Assembly (NCBI RefSeq): GCF_030756675.1
Contig: NZ_JAVBXD010000016.1
Span: 25,696 to 89,695 of the forward strand
Source: Bacillus multifaciens
GTDB lineage: Bacteria > Bacillota > Bacilli > Bacillales > Bacillaceae_G
DNA: 64,000 bases
Direction: 5' to 3'
Shown here: piece after piece, positions 16,552 through 25,391 of the stretch
Numbering within the stretch: position 1 is the stretch's first letter
Layout of the letters: every line of letters begins with the position of its first letter
Notes under the pieces: model-generated
The model's input: the letters and a program-made list of their open reading frames with translations, nothing else
What the model was told of the DNA's origin: nothing
Database searches by the model: none
Program-made: the position numbers and the translations under genes

Positions 16552-16610
16552 GTATACATAGAAACGGTCATCTCCTGTTCGGTGTAGCAGCAACTTATAT
16601 GTTATGATCT
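16552..16610. repeat. Degenerate bcr-like remnant
   Basis: CATAGAAACGGTCATCTCC followed by GTTCGGTGTAGCAGCAACTTATATG resembles the core and right half of family A with an internal deletion. It is weak but the order of matches is preserved. Confidence 0.4.
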
Positions 16611-16783
16611 GTCGATTTCACAAAATGTTCAAAAAATTTTCTTTTGAAAATGCAAAAGTTATAGTATCATCTAATTAAGAAGAATTTTTCGACAAATAAA
16701 GACAAGTTTTTACAAAAAGAAAAAAGTTTTATGTGATTATTTTTCATTCTAAGTCTTGATTTCATAGAAAATAAGGAGGAATG

Positions 16784-16936
16784 ATGAAGGTGAAAAAGCA
16801 TTGTAAATTACTTAATAAATCTTTCAAAGAATTGGTACAGGAGAATAAACAAAAAATACTGAATGATAAACAAGAGATGGAAAAAATTGAACAACGTATT
16901 GAACAGCGTTATGGGGCGAAAAAGTCAGCCTCGTAA
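16784..16936 (+). CDS. Small basic protein, FbpB (Fur-regulated basic protein) family
   Basis: A 50-residue ORF, MKVKKHCKLLNKSFKELVQE at its start, with ENKQKILNDKQEMEKIEQRI in the middle. This is the pattern of FbpB-family proteins (basic head, SFxELVxENKxxIL-D, then a charged helix). In B. subtilis FbpB helps the small RNA FsrA repress iron-rich proteins under iron limitation. AAGGAGGA at 16773-16780 precedes ATG codons at 16781 and 16784 and a GTG at 16790; the middle one is a compromise. I see no convincing Fur box, so iron control is only inferred. Confidence 0.72.
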   Translation: MKVKKHCKLLNKSFKELVQENKQKILNDKQEMEKIEQRIEQRYGAKKSAS

Positions 16937-16940
16937 TAAG

Positions 16941-17050
16941 CTATATACAAGTTGAAAACTGACAGAAAAATCTCTTTCTTGTTAGGTGGGATGAGGGCGT
17001 TTGGTCATTAATGTAAGCGGTTTCCTGGTACGTATGAGGTTTTAAACAAA
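16941..17050. repeat. Degenerate bcr1-like element, copy B4
   Basis: TATATACAAGTTGAAAACTG, then GACAGAAAAATC, GGTGGGATGAGGGCGTTTGG, GTAAGCGG and CGTATGAGGTTTTAAAC follow the order of bcr1-like copies, but the right end is missing. Confidence 0.6.
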
Positions 17051-17063
17051 ACGAAAATGAAAA

Positions 17064-17110
17064 GAAGATAACCAATTATTTGTAGTAGTCGGTTATCTTC
17101 TTTTTTTAGC
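17064..17110. terminator. Terminator of the DUF523 gene
   Basis: AAGAAGATAACC...GGTTATCTTCTTTTTTT is a hairpin with A and T flanks, next to the DUF523 stop codon. Confidence 0.75.
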
Positions 17111-17117
17111 GTTTTTT

Positions 17118-17570
17118 TCACTGTGTTACAAAATCCTCTTCTGAAATAACAATAAAACCATGTCGTCTAAATAATGCGGTCGTAACGCCGTAACCATCTT
17201 GTTTTTGCCCATTAAATTCACCTGTGTAAATGACAGAACTTCCGCATGATGGACTGCGTTCTTTTAGGATAATATACTCAGGGTTTAGATCTTTTATTTG
17301 TTCTAATGCTTTGTAGGCACCCGCAATAAAGATTTCTGTGACATCATTTCCACTGCGATCGATAACCTTCGCCCTTCCATCTAGTACATCATCGCCATTG
17401 CCCCCGATAATTTCAGCAGGCATACGAGGTGTCGGTAATCCGCCTAACACTTCAGGGCAAATAAGAATTGTTTCTTCCTTTTCGAGTAGTTCTTGAACTT
17501 TTGCAACGAGATTGTCGTTTCCATCATAACGGCAAGCAATTCCAGCTAAACATGCACTGATTACAATCAT
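17118..17570 (-). CDS. DUF523 cysteine-rich protein (YbbK/TudS-like)
   Basis: 150 residues of DUF523. Conserved cysteines are C7 and C13 (SACLAGIACRYDG), C38 (LICPEVLGG) and C109 (ERSPSCGSS). In Pseudomonas the DUF523 enzyme TudS uses a [4Fe-4S] cluster held by three cysteines to desulfurate thiouracil; the Bacillus protein may do a similar sulfur-removal reaction, which is inference. PTPRMPAEIIGG is typical of the family. The ATG at 17568-17570 follows AGGTGAAAAA. It is divergent from the HTH gene. Confidence 0.85.
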   Translation of the reverse strand: MIVISACLAGIACRYDGNDNLVAKVQELLEKEETILICPEVLGGLPTPRMPAEIIGGNGDDVLDGRAKVIDRSGNDVTEIFIAGAYKALEQIKDLNPEYIILKERSPSCGSSVIYTGEFNGQKQDGYGVTTALFRRHGFIVISEEDFVTQ

Positions 17571-17667
17571 TTTTTCACCTCATTTGGAAGAATTTATTTC
17601 CATCATACAATAAATTTCCTCGCCAATTTTATATATTTTCTCTTATTTATAAAAGGGGGCGATGAAC

Positions 17668-18050
17668 ATGAGTAAATTGTATTCATTAATGAAGCAGCAT
17701 AGTGAATTTCAAAATAAAGAAGAATTTAATACATATCAGCAGAAAGTTTTGACGCAGTATCAATCTCAAATTAACAAAACGGATTTTCTTGTTATTTGTT
17801 TGTTAGGGAGATATGCGGTGAATGAGAAACAAAAAACGGTTGGTGTTGCATGTCCGTTAATGGAAACGATCGCTGTGAAAATAGAGAAAAGTATACGAAC
17901 TGTGCGCCGTTCTGTGGCGAGGCTTGAACAACTTGGGATTATTAAGCGTGTGTTCACAAAAGAAAGGCATAAGCGCGGCGGAATAGCGGGATTGTTTTGT
18001 ATAATCCATTTGAAAGTGAAAAAGAAAAGAGTCATGCGTTTGAAGCATAA
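17668..18050 (+). pseudogene. HTH (DnaD/replication-initiator-like) protein gene with a 3' frameshift
   Basis: The first 108 residues read as a good winged-HTH protein: QINKTDFLVICLLGRYAVNE, then CPLMETIAVKIEKSIRTVRR and SVARLEQLGIIKRV. After KRGGIA (about 17985) the frame continues as an unlikely basic tail that runs 110 bases antisense into the convergent MFS gene. In the next frame the DNA reads GIVLYNPFESEKEKSHAFEA and stops at 18048-18050, ten bases before the MFS stop. A one-base indel near 17980-17992 would explain this. The ATG at 17668 fits the GGGGG site better than 17662. Its function is unknown. Confidence 0.65.
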
Positions 18051-18060
18051 CTCCTTTCTT

Positions 18061-19311
18061 TCAATCAAATTTCCGTACAGTTGGAACGCGGATTGCGATA
18101 AAGAGTACAAAGACAATGACCGCAATGGCACCGCTTTTCATAACTGTAACAATCGGTATTCCAGCTGCTAAGGCAAGTGAAGTAACTGCATAAGAAACAG
18201 GGATAAAGCCCATCGATGATAACATAAGTAAGCTCATAACGCGGCCCATCATTTCTTCCTTTACAGTTGATTGAATCATAGCCATTAGCGGCACAATTGC
18301 CATTGCGATCGTAATGCCGTAAAAGCAGCCGGAAAGAAGCGCTTGCCAAAGTGTTGTACTGAAATTAATAGACAAGAAGAAAACACCTGACAACAGCATC
18401 ATAATAATGCAAAATAATCCGCGGCGGCGATTAATATTTCGCAGTCCAACGATAACAGCGCCGATGGCCATTCCGCCGCCAACTGCTGCTTCTAAATAAC
18501 TAAATTGTAAAGAGTCACCGTGCAGTACATTTTTTACGAACAATGGAAAACCAACTTGCATTGGCCCGATTAAAAACAAATTTAAAAAGGCACTACAAAT
18601 AAGGAAGGTTGATAAAAAAGAAGATTCTTTCACATAAAGAATGCCTTCTTTAATAGAAGTGAACATACCTTTATTTGCTTGTTTTTCTTCTTGTCCTACG
18701 TTTGAATGCACCTTTTGAATGAGTATGGCAGCGACTATTAATAATAGAATGGTTATTGTAAAGATTGTCTCATAATTACTGAATTTAATCAGTATCCCGC
18801 CAAGGACAGGGCCGAAGATAACTGATGCTTGATTCGTCATTTGTGTAAGTGAATTTGCTTGTGTAAGGCGATGCTTCGCTACGAGCTCAGGTAAGATAGA
18901 ACCATCAGCGGACCAGAAAAAGGCATCGGCTAAGCCGAAGAATAGTGCAAATAAAGCAAATGTGTATAGTGTGACGTGCCCAACAATAAACCAAATGAGA
19001 ATGATCGTGACAAGAAGTGCTCGAACGATATTAGAATAAAACATGATATTCTTTTTCGGGAATTTGTCTGCAACAGCTCCGCCGATAATCATGAAGATGA
19101 GGCGGGGAACACTAAGAGCGACAAAGACAACGCCGAGTGATGCTTCTAAATTTAATGTTTTTGCTATGTACCACGTTTGGGAAAACGTAAAAAATGCTAA
19201 GGCAAAGCTTGAAAATAGAGTGGCTGCCCAAAGAAATAGGAAGTTTGTATTTTTTAATAAAGGCATTTCCGTTTCTGCTAGGGCAGGTTTACTTTTCTGT
19301 AATTCTTCCAT
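18061..19311 (-). CDS. MFS transporter (MefA/MFS_3-like efflux)
   Basis: 416 residues with about 12 membrane segments. It has the loop motif GGAVADKFPKKNIMFYSN (motif A type) after TM2, FFWSADGSILPELVAKHRL typical of MefA/YfiS-like exporters, and RRGLFC in the central loop 8-9 counterpart. Such proteins use the proton gradient to export macrolides or other hydrophobic compounds; the substrate is unknown. AAGGGATTCAT precedes the ATG. It is convergent with the frameshifted HTH gene. Confidence 0.82.
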   Translation of the reverse strand: MEELQKSKPALAETEMPLLKNTNFLFLWAATLFSSFALAFFTFSQTWYIAKTLNLEASLGVVFVALSVPRLIFMIIGGAVADKFPKKNIMFYSNIVRALLVTIILIWFIVGHVTLYTFALFALFFGLADAFFWSADGSILPELVAKHRLTQANSLTQMTNQASVIFGPVLGGILIKFSNYETIFTITILLLIVAAILIQKVHSNVGQEEKQANKGMFTSIKEGILYVKESSFLSTFLICSAFLNLFLIGPMQVGFPLFVKNVLHGDSLQFSYLEAAVGGGMAIGAVIVGLRNINRRRGLFCIIMMLLSGVFFLSINFSTTLWQALLSGCFYGITIAMAIVPLMAMIQSTVKEEMMGRVMSLLMLSSMGFIPVSYAVTSLALAAGIPIVTVMKSGAIAVIVFVLFIAIRVPTVRKFD

Positions 19312-19440
19312 ATGAATCCCTTTCTGTCATATGTCTTTTTATCTTTGTTAACAGTTTCTAATCTTTCTATACAGATACTTTTTTATTGTATTCAAAAAAG
19401 TGCAATTTGCCCAGCGGATTTTTCATGTTGAAAAAGGAAA

Positions 19441-19484
19441 AACCACCAAACGTCTCTTAGGGGAGATATTGGTGGTTGTGTTTT
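19441..19484 (-). terminator. Terminator of the DUF4870 gene
   Basis: AACCACCAA and TTGGTGGTT form a stem around a loop containing its own small hairpin; on the reverse strand it is followed by TTTTTCC. Confidence 0.7.
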
Positions 19485-19515
19485 TAGCTAGGGGATCCGT
19501 TCTTATTGAGAGAAA

Positions 19516-19833
19516 TTATCCTTTAAGGACTTTAATTCCTTTTACCATATTCCAAATAAAGTAGTATAGGCTAATTAGAGCACAAATGCATACCACAATT
19601 ACTGAACCAATCGCAAGTGCCTTATCAGGCTGATTAAAACCAACATCCATAATTCCTAATACTGCAAGTCCGATAAAGGTAGCGATGCCTGGAATAATAT
19701 GTGTCCAAAGGGCACGTTTAGCGTGACTTCTTGTTTCATAATCGCCTACGATCCAAACAATAATTGGGAACAAGATAGGTGCAAAGAGAACACTGAAGTA
19801 CGAAAGCGCAGATAAAATTTTATTTCCATTCAT
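19516..19833 (-). CDS. DUF4870-family small membrane protein
   Basis: 105 residues with three membrane helices (about 10-30, 45-63 and 77-98). YFSVLFAPILFPIIVWIV near the N-terminus, SHAKRALWTHIIPGIA in the middle and the C-terminal YYFIWNMVKGIKVLKG are typical of DUF4870 proteins. The function is unknown. The ATG at 19831-19833 has GAGGTG six bases upstream; the upstream GTG overlaps that site. Confidence 0.8.
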   Translation of the reverse strand: MNGNKILSALSYFSVLFAPILFPIIVWIVGDYETRSHAKRALWTHIIPGIATFIGLAVLGIMDVGFNQPDKALAIGSVIVVCICALISLYYFIWNMVKGIKVLKG

Positions 19834-20047
19834 ATGTATCACCTCATAAATTTGTTTGCTTTTGTTTGTTGTTTATACGTTTATTATGTAGGAGAACGAA
19901 TGGACTTGCTATCGCCGAATCTTACAGAAACATAACAGTTTTGTAAGATTTGGCGATATGTAATGTAAGGCTTTTTTTGGAGATTCAGTGTTATATTCAT
20001 CTGTTGATTAAAAATCGTATATAACGGTATGACAAGGAATAAGTATG

Positions 20048-20082
20048 AAAAAAGACACAGCATCTACTGTGTCTTTTTAATG
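20048..20082. terminator. Terminator of the GyrI-like gene
   Basis: AAAAAAGACACAGCATCTACTGTGTCTTTTT is a symmetric hairpin usable on both strands. Confidence 0.85.
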
Positions 20083-20084
20083 TA

Positions 20085-20564
20085 TTAAGATAGCGCAATG
20101 TAAATATCAACTTGAGCGTCGTTTGGATCGAAAGCTCGTTCATCATACAGTTCGAAGTCTGTTGTGAACGCACGTTTATTTTCTTTTGACCAGTTCCAAA
20201 TGTCTTGCCATGCTTCTATAATGATTTCGGATAGCGGTCCTCGGCGCGTTGTAAATACGGCGTATGTAGCAGCGGGGATCGTGAATGATGTCATGGTTTC
20301 TGGTGTATCAATAACAGTGGAAACAGGGACACCAATTGTATACGTATAGAAGCCTGTTTCATCAGATTCATAGTTGGAATATAGTGCGAGCGTTTCTGTT
20401 TGTGTAGTCCGATTTGGAATGAGGTTGCTAATTTGTTCTTGGAAGTATTGATTCCATAGGTGAGGGATTTTTCCGTCGCTTGACATTTCCAGTTCATTGT
20501 TTGTAGTAATAGAGACACCAATGGCTTGAAAAGCTTCTTTTTTTACGATTTTAGGTTGCATCAT
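20085..20564 (-). CDS. GyrI-like effector-binding domain protein (stand-alone)
   Basis: 159 residues composed only of a GyrI/SbmC-like (AraC effector-binding) domain: the N-terminal KIVKKEAFQAIGVSITTNN, the GFYTYTIGVPVS strand, YAVFTTRRGPLSEIIIEAWQ and the C-terminal QVDIYIALS. There is no DNA-binding part. Such proteins bind hydrophobic ligands or hydrolyse toxic electrophiles in some relatives. AGAGG lies eight bases before the ATG at 20564. It is one of three GyrI-domain genes in the window (also 51288 and 54435). Confidence 0.82.
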   Translation of the reverse strand: MMQPKIVKKEAFQAIGVSITTNNELEMSSDGKIPHLWNQYFQEQISNLIPNRTTQTETLALYSNYESDETGFYTYTIGVPVSTVIDTPETMTSFTIPAATYAVFTTRRGPLSEIIIEAWQDIWNWSKENKRAFTTDFELYDERAFDPNDAQVDIYIALS

Positions 20565-20644
20565 TGTATCATCCTCTCTTTTTGAATAGGAACAAACGTT
20601 CCTGCTTATTGTACCATAATTATACAGGGAGAGGATAGTGGATT

Positions 20645-20747
20645 GTGTGTCGAACATCGTCGAAGGATCTTTATATTGTGTCGAACCGCCGATAAATGCC
20701 TCACTTCCGCCGATATATCGTGAAAATCGCTGATAAATTGCTGGGCA
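20645..20747. repeat. CGCCGATA-iteron repeat, family D copy 1
   Basis: Three GTCGAA motifs are followed by CGCCGATAAAT, CGCCGATATAT and CGCTGATAAAT spaced 20-21 bases apart. The same order occurs at 43848-43950 and 61235-61320. It lies between yumC and the GyrI-like gene and is non-coding. Confidence 0.8.
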
Positions 20748-20753
20748 CATAAA

Positions 20754-20797
20754 AAAGAGACTGATTCAAAGGTACATCTTTGAATCAGTCTCTTTTT
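20754..20797 (-). terminator. Terminator of yumC
   Basis: AAAGAGACTGATTCAAAG and CTTTGAATCAGTCTCTTTTT form an 18-bp perfect stem with T/A flanks just after the yumC stop. Confidence 0.9.
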
Positions 20798-20798
20798 A

Positions 20799-21788
20799 TT
20801 AAAACATACTAGAGCTATGCATTGGTTGCAGCTTTGCATTTGGATCGAAGTACGCTTTTGCGTTGTTTACTGCTGTTGGTGCTTCGCCAAATCCGCATGC
20901 AATTAATTTTACTTTTCCTTCATATGTGCAAATATCACCAGCTGCGTAAATACCAGGGATATTTGTTTCCATTTTGGAATTTACAACGATGCTGTTTTTT
21001 TGGATATCTAAGCCCCAGTCTTTAATTGGACCGAGGGAAGAGACAAATCCGTAGTTGACGATGACATCATCAACGTCAATGACAACTTTCTCTTCTGTTT
21101 TCACATGTTGAAGGACAACCTGTTTAATTTTCTCTTCACCGATCAGTTCAATTGGAATGTATGGTGTTTTCACTTGTGCGCGAGAGTTCATTAACGTTTC
21201 AACGCTATGCTCATGTGCGCGGAATTTATCACGGCGGTGAACGATTGTAACTTCCTCAGCGATTGGCTCTAACATCATTGTCCAGTCTACTGCAGAATCT
21301 CCGCCGCCAAAGACGACAACGCGTTTGCCGGCAAATTTATTCATATCATCAACGAAATAGTGTAAGTTCGTTTTTTCGAATTTTTCTGTTCCTTCTAATT
21401 CTAAACGACGTGGCTGGAACGCACCGTTTCCAGCTGTAATGATGACGGACTTAGAATAGTGTGTTTCTTTATTTGTTACAAGTTTGAACACGCCATCTTC
21501 TTGTTTCTCTAATGTTTGAACAGCCTCTTCTAAGCAAATGGTTGGTTCGAACTTGCTCATTTGTTCTTTTAAATTGTTAATCAGTTCTTGTGCACGAATT
21601 TTTGGAAAACCTGCGATATCATATATGAACTTTTCAGGATACAATGCGGATAATTGACCCCCGAGTTGTGGCAAGCTTTCGATAATTTTTACGCTTGCTT
21701 GTCTCATACCGCCATAAAAAGCTGTGAATAATCCAGTTGGGCCTCCACCAATAATAGTGATGTCGTATACCTTTTGATTTTCTGTCAC
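20799..21788 (-). CDS. yumC: Ferredoxin/flavodoxin-NADP+ reductase (thioredoxin-reductase-like)
   Basis: 329 residues. The FAD site is [20 protein letters not shown] near the N-terminus, the NADPH site [15 protein letters not shown] near residue 160, and the [14 protein letters not shown] motif closes the FAD fold. It lacks the CxxC of thioredoxin reductase, and has the extended C-terminal helix of YumC-type reductases that pass electrons from NADPH to ferredoxin or flavodoxin. The start is GTG at 21786-21788 preceded by AGGGGGAG. It is an essential-type housekeeping gene in Bacillus. Confidence 0.93.
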   Translation of the reverse strand: MTENQKVYDITIIGGGPTGLFTAFYGGMRQASVKIIESLPQLGGQLSALYPEKFIYDIAGFPKIRAQELINNLKEQMSKFEPTICLEEAVQTLEKQEDGVFKLVTNKETHYSKSVIITAGNGAFQPRRLELEGTEKFEKTNLHYFVDDMNKFAGKRVVVFGGGDSAVDWTMMLEPIAEEVTIVHRRDKFRAHEHSVETLMNSRAQVKTPYIPIELIGEEKIKQVVLQHVKTEEKVVIDVDDVIVNYGFVSSLGPIKDWGLDIQKNSIVVNSKMETNIPGIYAAGDICTYEGKVKLIACGFGEAPTAVNNAKAYFDPNAKLQPMHSSSMF

Positions 21789-21837
21789 TGTTTACTCCCC
21801 CTATAATTAGGAAATTTTTCGTGCTTCTCCTATATAC

Positions 21838-22220
21838 ACTCGTATGTATGTTATACGAAACTTCCATGAGCGGAGTGCAAGCGCACTCAAGACAAATGAT
21901 ATCATATTTTATGAAAAAATACCGTAGAAAACGACTGAATTGTGTATGCGCTTTGTATGGATATATTATATATAGAAGAAACTCGCCAATAAGTAAAGGA
22001 TGTAATGTTTGGTAATTATGTGTATTTTTGTTGGTGTTTCAATATATATACGGCATAAGAGAAAGCGAAAGAGTCCAGTAAAAAGCTGTATTTGCTTAGT
22101 AAATAAGCAAATGTCGAAAAACTTAAAAAGGGCATATTATTTTAATATATCGATAATTTTACAAGTGCTTGAAAAGTAAAGAGAAAACGACTAGTATAGG
22201 AAAGTAAATATATTAATTTT
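21838..22220. other. Left part of the yumC-yumB divergent gap
   Basis: AT-rich, no gene recognised. The small ORFs here have no ribosome site or family features. The yumC promoter should lie in the first 50-100 bases. Confidence 0.4.
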
Positions 22221-22238
22221 TTGTGACAAATTTCGTAA
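22221..22238. promoter_or_regulatory. Candidate Rex operator 1 upstream of yumB
   Basis: TTGTGACAAATTTCGTAA matches the Rex consensus TTGTGAA-N4-TTCACAA at 11 of 14 positions. Rex represses NADH-linked genes when NADH is low. Confidence 0.45.
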
Positions 22239-22261
22239 CAATTTTTGAACTTGTTATTGAT

Positions 22262-22299
22262 AATGTTAAGAATGTGAAAAATTTTACATTCTTAACATT
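22262..22299. promoter_or_regulatory. 38-bp palindrome with Rex-like core upstream of yumB
   Basis: AATGTTAAGAATGT and ACATTCTTAACATT form a perfect 14-bp inverted repeat around GAAAAATTTT. The centre ATGTGAAAAATTTTACAT is near the Rex consensus. The site ends 67 bases before the start codon. Confidence 0.6.
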
Positions 22300-22365
22300 T
22301 AATTTGTTTTAGCACTATTTTTATTATTTTTAACTATCTATATAAAGAAGAGGAGTGTGATTAGG

Positions 22366-23574
22366 TTGAAGAAGCCCAAAATAGTAGTTTTAGGCGCAGG
22401 TTATGGCGGAATGATTACTACTGTTCGTCTGCAAAAAACATTATCTGTAAGTGAAGCTGAAATCACATTAGTAAATAATAACAGCTATCACTATCAAGCA
22501 ACTTGGTTACATGAAAGTGCAGCTGGTACGTTGCATCACGACAAAGTTCGTTTAGACATTAAAGATGTAATCGACACAAACAAAGTAAACTTCGTGCAAG
22601 ACACAGTTGTAGAAATTAAAGCAGCTGAAAAGCACGTTATCTTAAAAAATGGCGAGCTAGAGTATGATTACTTAGTAATCGGCCTTGGTTTCGAGTCTGA
22701 AACATTTGGAATTAAAGGATTAAAAGAGCATGCATTCTCAATCGCTAACATTAATGCAACTCGGCAAATTCGTGATCATATGGAGTACATGTTCTCACTA
22801 TATGCTTCAGAAAAACGCGATGAGTTAGTTACAATCGTTGTCGGCGGTGCTGGATTTACAGGTATCGAGTATGTAGGTGAGCTTGCAAACCGTATTCCTG
22901 AACTTTGCAAAGAGTATGATGTTCCTCGCGAAAAAGCGCGTATCATTTGTGTTGAAGCTGCTCCAACAGCACTTCCTGGTTTCGACCCAGAGCTAGTTGA
23001 GTATGCTGTAAAACAATTAGAGAAAAAAGGTGTAGAATTCCGCATCGGTACAGCGATTAAAGAAGCAACTGAAGAAGGTATTATTGTTGCAAACGGCGAC
23101 GATGTAGAATTATTGAAATCTGCAACTGTAGTTTGGGCTGCAGGTGTACGTGGTAACGGCATTGTAGAAGAGTCTGGCTTTGAAGCAATGCGCGGCCGTG
23201 TAAAAGTGGATGAGTACATGCACGCTCCAGGTCATGAAGAAGTATTCATGGTTGGTGATGCAGCGTTAATTATTAACGAAGAAATTAACCGTCCATACCC
23301 ACCGACAGCACAAATCGCAATTCAACAAGGTTACAACATTGCGCATAACTTAGCTGTTCTTGTTCGTGGTAAAGGCGAAATACAAAAGTTTGTATTCGAT
23401 AACAAAGGTTCTGTATGTTCATTAGGTCATGACGATGCAATGGGCGTTGTAATGGGCAAAAAATTAACTGGATGGAAAGCTTCATTTATGAAGAAAGTAA
23501 TCGATAACCGTTATTTATTCATACTTGGCGGACCTTTATTAGTTCTTAAAAAAGGTAAATTAAAACTATTTTAA
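22366..23574 (+). CDS. yumB: YumB, type II NADH dehydrogenase (NDH-2)
   Basis: 402 residues. FAD site [18 protein letters not shown] at the N-terminus, NADH site [19 protein letters not shown] near residue 158, the [10 protein letters not shown] motif, and the NDH-2 quinone-side signature [20 protein letters not shown]-terminal amphipathic segment ([17 protein letters not shown]) should anchor it to the membrane, where it passes electrons from NADH to menaquinone without pumping protons. The TTG at 22366 is ten bases after AGGAG and gives the family start KKPKIVVLG; the GTG at 22357 is too close. Rex-like sites lie upstream. Confidence 0.9.
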   Translation: MKKPKIVVLGAGYGGMITTVRLQKTLSVSEAEITLVNNNSYHYQATWLHESAAGTLHHDKVRLDIKDVIDTNKVNFVQDTVVEIKAAEKHVILKNGELEYDYLVIGLGFESETFGIKGLKEHAFSIANINATRQIRDHMEYMFSLYASEKRDELVTIVVGGAGFTGIEYVGELANRIPELCKEYDVPREKARIICVEAAPTALPGFDPELVEYAVKQLEKKGVEFRIGTAIKEATEEGIIVANGDDVELLKSATVVWAAGVRGNGIVEESGFEAMRGRVKVDEYMHAPGHEEVFMVGDAALIINEEINRPYPPTAQIAIQQGYNIAHNLAVLVRGKGEIQKFVFDNKGSVCSLGHDDAMGVVMGKKLTGWKASFMKKVIDNRYLFILGGPLLVLKKGKLKLF

Positions 23575-23586
23575 TTTGTAATTCAA

Positions 23587-23622
23587 AACAGAAATGGCTA
23601 TTATAGCTATTTCTGTTTTTTT
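23587..23622 (+). terminator. Terminator after yumB
   Basis: AACAGAAATGGCTATTATAGCTATTTCTGTTTTTTTTG is a strong hairpin with T8. Confidence 0.9.
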
Positions 23623-23763
23623 TGTTTTTGGTTTTACTGAATATTCAGCTGTTTGTAAAGTTCTTTTTCAAAAGGGGGACGCGTTCTCCTTTTGAAATCT
23701 TTATAGTATAATGAAAGAAAAGAATGAATATTCTGTTCGTTTGATCGGAAGGGGTTTCTAGTA

Positions 23764-24261
23764 ATGAGTAAACGTGGAAAGGTATGGTTAGCGGTAAGTG
23801 GTCTTGTCGTAACGTCAGATGGAAGATGGCTTGTCGTTAAGAAAAACTATGGCGGATTAAAAGGAAAATGGTCATTGCCTGCTGGTTTTGTCAATGAAGG
23901 CGAAACAATCGATCAAGCAGTGCAGCGTGAAGTGTTAGAAGAGACAGGAATTGCTACCTGTGTGAACGGAATTGTAAGTGTGCGATCAGGTGTAATACAG
24001 GGTGAGATTAGTGATAATATGATTATTTTTCTTTTAGAGCCAAAAGGAGAAGAGATTGTTATTCAGGAGCGAGAATTGTCTGAAGGAGCGTTTTTATTTC
24101 CAAAAGATATCATAAATGATGAAAGTGCTTCTGTGTTAATACAGTATTTATTAGAAGCGATGCCATTTCCGCTTTTACAAATGGACGGGACGTTAAATCC
24201 AGGAGATCAGTTTGGTTATACAGCATATAACGTTTTTGTAGGAAATACAGAAAATAAATAA
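23764..24261 (+). CDS. Nudix hydrolase
   Basis: 165 residues. A complete Nudix box spans residues 41-63, with REVLEE at 55-60 as the metal-binding core. The C-terminal half (EEIVIQERELSEGAFLFPKD) shapes the substrate pocket. Such enzymes hydrolyse nucleoside diphosphates linked to another group, for example ADP-ribose or 8-oxo-dGTP; the substrate is unknown. AGGGG before the ATG supports the start. yuiB follows 15 bases later, so they form an operon. Confidence 0.9.
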   Translation: MSKRGKVWLAVSGLVVTSDGRWLVVKKNYGGLKGKWSLPAGFVNEGETIDQAVQREVLEETGIATCVNGIVSVRSGVIQGEISDNMIIFLLEPKGEEIVIQERELSEGAFLFPKDIINDESASVLIQYLLEAMPFPLLQMDGTLNPGDQFGYTAYNVFVGNTENK

Positions 24262-24276
24262 GAAGGGATGGAAATA

Positions 24277-24594
24277 ATGAGCATACCTGTTTTGTTAATT
24301 TCGATGATGTTATTCTTAGTTTTATTTTTTGGAATTGGTTTTTTATTAAATATGATTTTGCGGGCAACATGGGTGATGCTTGTTGTATATCCGCTTATTT
24401 GTGTATTTATTATTGATAAAGTTGATTTCTTAGATTACTTTGTAAAGCCGAAAGAAGCATTTTCTTCATTAGGAACAAGTTTTCTTCATCTTGGACAGGC
24501 TGACATTTTCATTTTATCAACGGGGTTAGTTGGCGCTGCTCTATCTGGTATTGTAATCAAATCATTACGGCAACGTGGATATCAAATGTTTTAA
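24277..24594 (+). CDS. yuiB: YuiB family membrane protein
   Basis: 105 residues with three membrane helices (about 2-24, 28-45 and 74-95), matching B. subtilis YuiB. The function is unknown. The ATG at 24277 is chosen because AAGGGATGG lies at proper distance, while the ATG at 24268 abuts it. It is cotranscribed with the Nudix gene. Confidence 0.78.
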   Translation: MSIPVLLISMMLFLVLFFGIGFLLNMILRATWVMLVVYPLICVFIIDKVDFLDYFVKPKEAFSSLGTSFLHLGQADIFILSTGLVGAALSGIVIKSLRQRGYQMF

Positions 24595-24618
24595 AGCTCC
24601 TTTCTGAGGAGTTTTTTC
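24594..24618 (+). terminator. Terminator after yuiB
   Basis: AGCTCCTTTCTGAGGAGTTTTTTC forms a short hairpin and T run. Confidence 0.7.
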
Positions 24619-24677
24619 ATGAATATTTTCTTCATCAGTTGGGGCACAATAACGATGAAGGAGTGTGGAAAACGAAA

Positions 24678-25304
24678 ATGATAAAACAATATAGCATTCG
24701 CATGATAATGGTTTGCTTATTTGTAGCTGCATTGTGTGTAACTTGGCAAGCTATGTCAGGAATCTCTCTTTCTGAAATGATTCATATGTATAAGAAAAAT
24801 GAAGTGAAAGTCGTACATGCAGCTGAAGAAAATAAGCAGGCGATTCCAAGTGCCGAAGTGATTCGCGCTTTAGAGAATGCAAAAGATTGGTCAAAGTATC
24901 GCCAGGTGGAAGTTACTGCAACAGGATATACAGCTGGTAGGGAGTCGACAGGAAAAACAAAAGGACATCCTCAGTACGGGATTACATATTCCGGGGTGAA
25001 GGTAAAACGAGATATATATTCAACAATCGCAGCTGACCTTCGCGTATTTCCGATTGGGACAATTCTGTTCGTTCCTGGATATGGCTACGGTGTTGTGGCG
25101 GATAAAGGCGGTGCAATTCAAGGGGATCGCCTTGATTTATATTATGAAACCGTGCGAGATGTATATAATCAATGGGGAAAGAAAAAAGTGAATGTTTACG
25201 TTGTGAAAGTGGGCAATGGCAAACTTACAGAACAAGATTTAGTGCTTTTAAATGAAGACGAAACATTGCAAGTGTTTCGCGCGCAATATTTAAAACAACA
25301 GTAG
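24678..25304 (+). CDS. yuiC: YuiC, secreted 3D-domain (Sps/lytic transglycosylase-like) protein
   Basis: 208 residues. A hydrophobic N-terminal anchor (about 4-25) is followed by a linker and a C-terminal 3D domain of the double-psi barrel type: [34 protein letters not shown] with the catalytic aspartates around VVADKGG and GDRLDLYY. In B. subtilis YuiC is a murein lytic transglycosylase related to stationary-phase survival proteins. The start is uncertain: the ATG at 24678 has only a distant AAGGAG at 24658-24663; no better codon is in frame. Confidence 0.85.
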   Translation: MIKQYSIRMIMVCLFVAALCVTWQAMSGISLSEMIHMYKKNEVKVVHAAEENKQAIPSAEVIRALENAKDWSKYRQVEVTATGYTAGRESTGKTKGHPQYGITYSGVKVKRDIYSTIAADLRVFPIGTILFVPGYGYGVVADKGGAIQGDRLDLYYETVRDVYNQWGKKKVNVYVVKVGNGKLTEQDLVLLNEDETLQVFRAQYLKQQ

Positions 25305-25336
25305 TCTAGACGCTTGTAGCGCTAGACTTTTTTTCG
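25303..25336 (+). terminator. Terminator after yuiC
   Basis: AGTCTAGACGCTTGTAGCGCTAGACTTTTTTTCG, hairpin with T7. Confidence 0.85.
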
Positions 25337-25391
25337 TTTGTTATCATAGAGTGAAATGGAGAAGAAAAAACGCGGTAAGGGGAGAGATATG

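Noticed and set aside
18050-18171. C-terminal extension of the HTH gene antisense to the MFS gene
   Set aside because: It is best explained by a frameshift; the sequence is the mirror of a real coding region.
20606-20839. 77-codon reverse-strand ORF spanning the family D repeat at the yumC end
   Set aside because: It reads through the yumC terminator and the iterons in an unrelated frame; no start signal.
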